From: Pantoea rodasii
Lineage (GTDB): Bacteria; Pseudomonadota; Gammaproteobacteria; Enterobacterales; Enterobacteriaceae
DNA: 64,000 nt
Assembly: GCF_002095465.1 (NCBI RefSeq)
Contig: NZ_MLFP01000002.1
Location: 248,001 to 312,000 of the forward strand
Reading direction: 5' to 3'
The notes under the pieces are model-generated. The model was not told the DNA's origin. It ran no database searches and worked only from the letters and a program-made list of their open reading frames with translations. Position numbers and translations under genes: made by a program. Positions 58,552 to 64,000 of this stretch are shown piece after piece; positions within the stretch are counted from its first letter, which is position 1, and each line of letters begins with the position of its first letter.

Positions 58552-60219
58552 ATGAGTGAGGCTGAAGCCCGCCCAACGAACTTTATTCGTCAGATCATTG
58601 ACGAAGACTTGGCGAGCGGTAAGCACAGCAGTGTGCATACCCGTTTCCCGCCTGAGCCCAATGGTTACCTGCATATTGGCCATGCAAAATCTATCTGCCT
58701 GAACTTTGGTATCGCCCAAGATTATCAAGGTCAGTGCAACCTGCGTTTTGACGACACCAACCCGGTTAAAGAAGACCTGGAGTTCGTTGAATCCATCAAG
58801 CGTGACGTGCAATGGCTGGGCTTTGAGTGGAGCGGCAACATTCGTTACTCCTCAGACTATTTCGACCAACTGTTTAACTACGCCGTTGAGCTGATCAATA
58901 AAGGTCTGGCTTACGTTGATGAGTTGTCTGCGGAGCAGATCCGTGAATACCGCGGCACCCTGACGGCGCCGGGTAAGAATAGCCCGTATCGCGATCGCAG
59001 CGTGGAAGAGAACCTCGCGCTGTTCCAGAAGATGCGTGATGGCGGTTTCGAGGAAGGCAAAGCTTGTCTGCGTGCCAAAATCGATATGGCATCCAGCTTC
59101 ATCGTGATGCGCGATCCGGTGCTGTATCGCATTAAATTTGCCGATCACCATCAGACCGGTGATAAGTGGTGCATCTACCCGATGTACGACTTCACGCACT
59201 GCATTTCGGATGCGATCGAAGGCATTACGTACTCACTGTGTACGCTGGAGTTCCAGGATAACCGTCGTCTGTACGATTGGGTGCTGGACAACATCACCAT
59301 CCCTCAGCATCCACGTCAGTACGAATTCTCGCGCCTGAATCTGGAATACGCGGTGATGTCGAAGCGTAAACTGACGCAGCTGGTCACCGAGAAAGTGGTG
59401 GAAGGCTGGGACGATCCGCGCATGCTGACCGTTTCCGGTCTGCGCCGCCGTGGTTACAGTGCGGCATCGATTCGTGAGTTCTGCCGCCGTATCGGCGTGA
59501 CCAAGCAGGACAACATTGTTGAGATGGCCTCGCTGGAATCCTGTATTCGTGACGATCTCAATGAGAACGCACCGCGCGCGATGGCGGTACTCGACCCGCT
59601 GAAAGTGGTGATCGAAAACCTGCCGGCTGGCCATGAAGAAACGCTGACCATGCCTAATCATCCAAACAAACCGGAGATGGGCACGCGTGAAGTGCCATTC
59701 AGCCGCGAAGTGTGGATCGATCGCGCGGACTTCCGCGAAGAAGCCAACAAGCAGTACAAACGTTTGGTGCTGGGCAAAGAAGTGCGTCTGCGTAATGCTT
59801 ACGTGATTCGTGCAGAGCGCGTGGCGAAAGATGAAGAGGGCAACATTACTTGCATCTATGCCACCTGTGATGTCGATACGCTGAGCAAAGATCCTGCTGA
59901 CGGCCGCAAAGTGAAAGGCGTGATTCATTGGGTTTCAGCGATTCATGCGCTGCCAGCTGAATTCCGTCTTTACGATCGCCTGTTCAGCGTGCCGAACCCG
60001 GCAGCAGCCGATGATTTCCTGACCACCATTAATCCGGATTCACTGCAAATCAAACAGGGCTTCGTTGAGTCTGGTCTGCGAGATGCGGCAGTGACGGCAG
60101 CGTATCAGTTTGAGCGTGAAGGCTATTTCTGTGCCGATAGCGTTTACTCACAGCCAGGCAAGCCGGTGTTTAACCGCACGGTCGGTCTGCGTGATACTTT
60201 TGCTAAAATCGGTGATTGA
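58552..60219 (+). CDS. glnS: Glutaminyl-tRNA synthetase GlnS
   Basis: A 555-residue class I synthetase. HIGH motif in [19 protein letters not shown], the KMSKS-like VMSKRKL near residue 268, and a C-terminal beta-barrel anticodon domain. The start is ATG 58552 ([10 protein letters not shown]); in-frame codons from 58471 are leader. The tRNAs it charges (glnU, glnW, glnV, glnX) are encoded 9 kb upstream in this window. Confidence 0.97.
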   Translation: MSEAEARPTNFIRQIIDEDLASGKHSSVHTRFPPEPNGYLHIGHAKSICLNFGIAQDYQGQCNLRFDDTNPVKEDLEFVESIKRDVQWLGFEWSGNIRYSSDYFDQLFNYAVELINKGLAYVDELSAEQIREYRGTLTAPGKNSPYRDRSVEENLALFQKMRDGGFEEGKACLRAKIDMASSFIVMRDPVLYRIKFADHHQTGDKWCIYPMYDFTHCISDAIEGITYSLCTLEFQDNRRLYDWVLDNITIPQHPRQYEFSRLNLEYAVMSKRKLTQLVTEKVVEGWDDPRMLTVSGLRRRGYSAASIREFCRRIGVTKQDNIVEMASLESCIRDDLNENAPRAMAVLDPLKVVIENLPAGHEETLTMPNHPNKPEMGTREVPFSREVWIDRADFREEANKQYKRLVLGKEVRLRNAYVIRAERVAKDEEGNITCIYATCDVDTLSKDPADGRKVKGVIHWVSAIHALPAEFRLYDRLFSVPNPAAADDFLTTINPDSLQIKQGFVESGLRDAAVTAAYQFEREGYFCADSVYSQPGKPVFNRTVGLRDTFAKIGD

Positions 60220-60251
60220 TTCTGCTTGTCGATAGCACAATATGATCATCA

Positions 60252-60276
60252 AAGGGCGAGCAATCGCCCTTTTTTA
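60252..60276 (+). terminator. glnS terminator
   Basis: AAGGGCGA and TCGCCCTT pair across GCAA and are followed by six T. Confidence 0.9.
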
Positions 60277-60454
60277 TTGCCTGCATTTCCAGGCCGCCAG
60301 CTGATTATGCTGAAGGCGGCGAAATGTGCTTGTTACCGGGGTTTGCGACTAATCTGACTTTAGCAAAATTAACCCATTTGCGAGTGTGAAAAATTGTATT
60401 TCAGGTAGGCTATGCGCTCTCAACAGAGCTCTGCGGGTTATCAAAGGAAAAAAA

Positions 60455-60850
60455 ATGACAAGTCTCGCGCTGGAAGCTAAGCATAGCGTGGTGGTATTAC
60501 ATCAGCTTATTGAACGTGTTTTTAACCAGGCAGAAGGCAGTGATGACAGCATGGAACTGCTTTTGTCCTACTTTCACCCTGACTTTAAAATGGTGACCCC
60601 GCTGGGCAAGCAGCTGGATCTGAATGAGACCGAAGTGCTGTTTCGCCAACTGCACGGCAAGCGTGAAGGGATGCGCATCGCGACCAGTGAACATGCCATC
60701 ATTTCACAACAGAGTGATGAAGTGACGATTCAATATCGCGAGTTACAAATGTTGAACGGCACCAATCAAACACGCATCTCTCTGGCAGTGCTGGATTGCA
60801 GCACCACCATTCCCCGCTGGCGTTATCTGCACGAAACCTTTATCGCTTGA
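60455..60850 (+). CDS. NTF2-like (SnoaL/DUF4440-type) small protein
   Basis: A 131-residue protein starting MTSLALEAKHSVVVLHQLIERVF. The pattern of an N-terminal helix pair, then FHPDFKMVTPLGKQLDLNETEVLFRQLHG and a run of beta strands ending LHETFIA, suggests the NTF2-like fold. The family call is by pattern only. ATG 60455 is chosen because AAAGGA precedes it; the frame is open further upstream. In E. coli chiP and chiQ occupy this position between glnS and fur. It has its own terminator. Confidence 0.6.
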   Translation: MTSLALEAKHSVVVLHQLIERVFNQAEGSDDSMELLLSYFHPDFKMVTPLGKQLDLNETEVLFRQLHGKREGMRIATSEHAIISQQSDEVTIQYRELQMLNGTNQTRISLAVLDCSTTIPRWRYLHETFIA

Positions 60851-60860
60851 TAACAGGCAT

Positions 60861-60891
60861 AAAAAAACCGGTGACGAGCACCGGTTTTTTT
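60861..60891. terminator. Bidirectional terminator between the NTF2-like gene and fur
   Basis: AACCGGTG and CACCGGTT pair across ACGAG, flanked by an A-run and a T-run, so both convergent genes can use it. Confidence 0.9.
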
Positions 60892-60911
60892 ATATTGCAT
60901 AGCACACTCAA

Positions 60912-61361
60912 TTACTTATCGTGGAGCGTATCGTCTTCGCGGCAGTCTCCCAACGCACAGTGACCATACAGGTACAGGCTGTGGTTGCTGAGTTTGATGC
61001 CATGGCGAGTGGCAATTTCACGCTGACGCGTTTCAATTGATTCATCGCTGAATTCGATCACTTTGCCACAATCCAGGCAGATTAAGTGGTCGTGGTGATG
61101 CTGCTGAGTCAGTTCGAATACGGATTTACCGCCTTCGAAGTTATGACGGGTTACGATGCCCGCGTCGTCAAACTGGTTCAGAACGCGATAAACCGTCGCC
61201 AGGCCAATCTCTTCGCCCATGTCGATCAGGCGCTTATACAAATCTTCCGCACTGACGTGATGGGACTCGGGGCCGGGTCCCTGAAGCACTTCCAAAATTT
61301 TCAATCTTGGGAGAGTGACTTTCAGGCCAGCCTTCTTCAATGCGGAGTTGTTGTCAGTCAT
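60912..61361 (-). CDS. fur: Ferric uptake regulator Fur
   Basis: A 149-residue iron-responsive repressor. N-terminal winged helix with LPRLKILEVLQ and GLATVYRVLNQFDDAGIV; metal and zinc sites in HHHDHLICLDCGKVIEF and the second pair in GHCALGDC. It is downstream of fldA on the same strand, as in E. coli, and convergent with the NTF2-like gene. Confidence 0.97.
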   Translation of the reverse strand: MTDNNSALKKAGLKVTLPRLKILEVLQGPGPESHHVSAEDLYKRLIDMGEEIGLATVYRVLNQFDDAGIVTRHNFEGGKSVFELTQQHHHDHLICLDCGKVIEFSDESIETRQREIATRHGIKLSNHSLYLYGHCALGDCREDDTLHDK

Positions 61362-61717
61362 TCGGATATTGTCCTGTTACTTTGCTTGTCACTTACGGCG
61401 CAGGGGCCTTGAATGTTTAGGTCACGCGTATTCTCATTTGCGTCTCATTATAGAACTCAAGCAGTGAAATGAAAACCAGGGTGTCGCGCAAATCAACAAA
61501 AGTCGTAAGGATAAACATCGCCTACGTCAGCGCGGAACGGTGTGGTTTGGGTTTCCATTTCACTCAGCCTCATTCTATAGCCAGAGGAATAAGCGGATGA
61601 CCATTGCGGGTATTCTACAGATTTGCGGGGAAAAGTTAAAAAACCGTAGCTATTATTTTTATAGGAAATTCCTTTGTCCCAATGTGAGCCAGCGCCCACA
61701 TTGGGGGAGGGCAGGAA
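61362..61717. other. Leader and promoter region between fldA and fur
   Basis: 356 bases. It holds the fur promoter candidate at 61447-61475. In E. coli a short upstream frame, uof, couples fur translation to RyhB; here only very short frames are seen (for example a six-codon frame in the leader), so I do not call uof. Confidence 0.45.
61447..61475 (-). promoter_or_regulatory. Candidate fur promoter
   Basis: TATAAT on the minus strand with TTTTCA 17 bases upstream. A perfect -10 and a four-of-six -35, about 85 bases before fur. Transcripts from fldA may also read into fur. Confidence 0.5.
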
Positions 61718-62248
61718 TCAGGCCTCGATGATCTCTTTCAATTGCAGCTCATCGAAAATCTGTTTCACCCACGCGTTAACACGTTCGTTGGTCAACTCGG
61801 GCTGACGGTCTTCGTCAATCGCCAGACCCAGGAAGTGTTTGTCGTCTGCCAGGCCTTTAGACGCTTCAAAATGATAGCCTTCAGTTGGCCAGTGTCCCAC
61901 AATCACCGCACCGTTAGGCTCAATGATGTCGCGGATGGTGCCCATCGCATCACAGAAATACTCTGCGTAATCTTCCTGGTCACCACAGCCAAACAGCGCG
62001 ACCAGTTTGCCATTGAAGTCGATCTCTTCCAGCGTCGGGAAGAAGTCATCCCAGTCACACTGCGCTTCGCCGTAATACCAGGTCGGAATGCCCAGCAGCA
62101 AAATGTCGAATGCTGCGAGATCTTCTTTGGTGCTCTTAGCAATGTCATGCACTTCGGCGACATCTTTACCCAGTTGTTTCTGGATCATTTTTGCAATGTT
62201 TTCAGTGTTGCCGGTATCGCTGCCGAAGAAAATGCCTACGATTGCCAT
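61718..62248 (-). CDS. fldA: Flavodoxin FldA
   Basis: A 176-residue FMN electron carrier that feeds radical-SAM and other reductive enzymes; MiaB and LipA, encoded in this window, depend on such electrons in E. coli. FMN phosphate loop FGSDTGNTENIAKMIQ; isoalloxazine loops GIPTWYYGEAQCDWDDF and GCGDQEDYAEYFCDAMG. The length matches E. coli FldA. No clear SoxS box was identified. Confidence 0.96.
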   Translation of the reverse strand: MAIVGIFFGSDTGNTENIAKMIQKQLGKDVAEVHDIAKSTKEDLAAFDILLLGIPTWYYGEAQCDWDDFFPTLEEIDFNGKLVALFGCGDQEDYAEYFCDAMGTIRDIIEPNGAVIVGHWPTEGYHFEASKGLADDKHFLGLAIDEDRQPELTNERVNAWVKQIFDELQLKEIIEA

Positions 62249-62385
62249 GGGTTTAGTAACCTCTTAAAGCCTGATTGTGAAAGTAAGTCAATTGACTGCA
62301 CATTTATGCGAATGATAGCAGACGGTCAAAAACTGAGGAACGAGTAAAGCCTGATCTTTGTGTTCCTGCGTGCGGTCTGCGCGCG

Positions 62386-62661
62386 TTACGACAGTTTGAG
62401 CTGCGCCAACAGCATTTGTTCAATCAATTCGCTACGACTGATGTTTTGTTGCTCGGCCAGCGTGCTAAGCGCATCGACCGCTTCGCTGGACATCTTCAGC
62501 TCAACGCGACGCAGCCCTCGCACTTTATCGCGCTTGAGCTGATTACGTTTGTTGATACGTAACTGTTCATCACGCGTCAGCGGACTGGTTTTAGGGCGAC
62601 CGGGACGCCGATCGTCTGCAAAGAGATCAAGCGTGGTGCGGTCTGTCTGTTCTTTTGCCAT
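62386..62661 (-). CDS. ybfE: YbfE family protein
   Basis: A 91-residue basic protein, MAKEQTDRTTLDLFADDRRPGRPKT at its start split by convention, close to E. coli YbfE, which is in the LexA regulon there. The C-terminal half (RVELKMSSEAVDALSTLAEQ, SRSELIEQMLL) has a ribbon-helix-helix pattern, so it may bind DNA. No convincing LexA box was seen upstream here. Confidence 0.9.
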   Translation of the reverse strand: MAKEQTDRTTLDLFADDRRPGRPKTSPLTRDEQLRINKRNQLKRDKVRGLRRVELKMSSEAVDALSTLAEQQNISRSELIEQMLLAQLKLS

Positions 62662-62828
62662 GATTTGCGAAACTGAGTGGGCGCGAACGGCGGAAAGGCG
62701 CTGCGCGATTTATATTTTATCGGCCCGACCGCGGTGAAAAACCATCCGCGGCAAATTTTTAGCGCGACATCATACTCCAGCGTCATCTGTGACGCCAACC
62801 CTAAACCGCTAACGGCAAGCTTTTGCTT

Positions 62829-63593
62829 TTACAGGTTAAAAAATCGTCTAACTGCGCGCAGCACCGCATCCGGTTTTTCAGCGTGCACCCAATGACCGGC
62901 ACCGCTGATGACATGTGCATGCGCCTGCGGGAACTGACGCAGCAGTGCCTCACGGTGCTGATTATCCAGATAAGGCGAATCGCCACCGCGAATAAACAGC
63001 GCAGGATGCGGCCAGGCCGGCACCTCTTCCCAGCCAGAAATGATGCTGTAATTATTCCACAGCACTGGCACATTGAAACGCCACTCGCCGTCCACGAAAG
63101 ACTTGAGAATAAACTGAATCACACCCTCTTCGGCGATGTGATGGCGCATGACCTCAGCGGCTTCGCCACGACGTATAACGCCAGCAGCTGAGACGGCGCG
63201 TATGCCGGCAAAGATTTCATCGTGACGGCGAATGTGATAATCCACCGGCGCGATATCGATTAACACTAACTTCTCGATGCGTTCCGGGGCTACCGCGCTT
63301 AAGGCCATGGCGATTTTACCGCCCATCGAGTGCCCAATCACGCCAGCACGTTCGATGTTATGCGCATCCAGCGTGTCCACAATGTCCTGTGCCATCGCAG
63401 CGTAATGCATGACTTCGCTGCGTGCAGACTGACCGTGGTTGCGCACATCCACTTGCAGCGTGGGACGGGCATCGCGAACGCCGCGCGCCAGTACGCCAAG
63501 ATTGTCGAGGCTACCAAATAGGCCATGAATTAGCAGAATCGGCGTGGTGTCAGGGGTAGATTGTTCAGTTTGCAGACGGGCGTTCAAAATCAT
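62829..63593 (-). CDS. ybfF: Alpha/beta hydrolase esterase YbfF
   Basis: A 254-residue serine hydrolase active on acyl-CoA and short esters in E. coli. Oxyanion region PILLIHGLFGSLDNLG, nucleophile elbow GHSMGGKIAM, and catalytic His in SGAGHWVHAEKPD. It lies divergent from seqA, upstream of ybfE, as in E. coli. Confidence 0.94.
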   Translation of the reverse strand: MILNARLQTEQSTPDTTPILLIHGLFGSLDNLGVLARGVRDARPTLQVDVRNHGQSARSEVMHYAAMAQDIVDTLDAHNIERAGVIGHSMGGKIAMALSAVAPERIEKLVLIDIAPVDYHIRRHDEIFAGIRAVSAAGVIRRGEAAEVMRHHIAEEGVIQFILKSFVDGEWRFNVPVLWNNYSIISGWEEVPAWPHPALFIRGGDSPYLDNQHREALLRQFPQAHAHVISGAGHWVHAEKPDAVLRAVRRFFNL

Positions 63594-63841
63594 GGCTAAA
63601 GTTCTTACGGTTGTGACCTTGGCTTAGGGTATCATGGATTCACCTGTCCAGGAGCCAGCCGGCCAGGCATTAGGGCATATTCCGACTTTTGCCCTGAAAC
63701 GACGCCAGCGCTATCGGCTGCCACGGATTTAACTTTATAATCCTTATGTTAGAGCCCGCTCACGTTTTGCACTGCTCGATTTTGCTAAGGCGGTTGCAAC
63801 AATGCGTGGTTCTGTCATTTGCCAGAATTGTACGGAATAAG

Positions 63842-64000
63842 ATGAAAACGATTGAAGTTGACGAAGAACTCTACCGTTATATTGCCAGCCACACGCAGCA
63901 CATTGGTGAAAGCGCCTCCGATATTTTGCGCCGCATGCTGAAGTTTACGGCGGGTCAGAGCGCACCTGCTGCGCCTGCCACCAGTGCTTCAGTGAAAGAA
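63842..64000 (+). CDS. seqA: Replication negative modulator SeqA (partial, right edge)
   Basis: The first 53 codons of SeqA run off the window. The N-terminal oligomerisation domain [20 protein letters not shown] is followed by [18 protein letters not shown] and a flexible linker. SeqA binds hemimethylated GATC clusters to sequester new origins. The GATC-binding domain lies beyond the edge. Confidence 0.95.
   Translation, partial: MKTIEVDEELYRYIASHTQHIGESASDILRRMLKFTAGQSAPAAPATSASVKE

Noticed and set aside
61493..61699. 68-codon frame between fur and fldA as a uof-type leader gene
   Set aside because: Too far from fur, wrong size for uof and no coupling to the fur start.
62662..62828. LexA box before ybfE
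   Set aside because: No CTGT-N8-ACAG element was found, although E. coli ybfE is LexA controlled.
1..64000. CRISPR array, insertion sequence, prophage or toxin-antitoxin module
   Set aside because: No regularly spaced repeats, transposase, phage structural gene or toxin/antitoxin pair was recognised in either strand.

Overview
The window is chromosomal DNA of an enterobacterium, most likely Erwiniaceae (Pantoea/Erwinia type). This rests on moderate GC content, protein sequences close to those of E. coli, and the E. coli-like order pagP-cspE-...-tatE-lipA-lipB-ybeD-dacA-rlpA-mrdB-mrdA-rlmH-rsfS-nadD-holA-lptE-leuS-ybeL-gltLKJI-lnt-corC-ybeY-phoL-miaB-ubiF-(seven tRNAs)-asnB-nagDCAB-nagE-glnS-...-fur-fldA-ybfE-ybfF-seqA. 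The genus is an inference; no rRNA is present.

Layout. Bases 1-5,300 hold an EvgAS-like phosphorelay: one hybrid kinase with a paralogous EvgA-like regulator on each side. Bases 5.5-9.8 kb hold two AI-2E family permeases, small DUF1272 and DUF523 genes, an AT-rich gap and a His/Asp-rich RcnB-like exported protein. Bases 9.9-15.7 kb are metabolic: sugar phosphatase SupH, an iron alcohol dehydrogenase divergent from gluconate permease GntT (tandem GntR operators between them), HcxB and small proteins including YohP. Bases 16-23.7 kb carry pagP, cspE, a GNAT enzyme and a five-gene operon (dihydroxyphthalate-decarboxylase-like protein, YbeM-like amidase, amino-acid-type ABC importer) divergent from a MocR-type regulator. 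This is the main accessory module and the best candidate for an undescribed pathway.

From 23.7 kb the window is core genome: tatE, lipoate synthesis (lipA, lipB), cell elongation (dacA, rlpA, mrdB, mrdA), ribosome maturation (rlmH, rsfS, ybeY, miaB), nadD, holA, lptE, leuS, the glutamate/aspartate importer gltIJKL (perfect sigma-54 promoter motif and a SroC-like RNA), lnt, ubiF, the metT-leuW-glnU-glnW-metU-glnV-glnX tRNA operon, asnB, the N-acetylglucosamine regulon, glnS, fur, fldA and the start of seqA.

Quality warning. About sixteen one-base indels, mostly one base missing from A or T runs, break at least eleven protein genes and one tRNA, including the essential or near-essential mrdA, mrdB and nadD. 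Restoring one base at each site returns full-length family members, so most are probably consensus errors rather than pseudogenes. They are annotated here as single, frameshifted genes.
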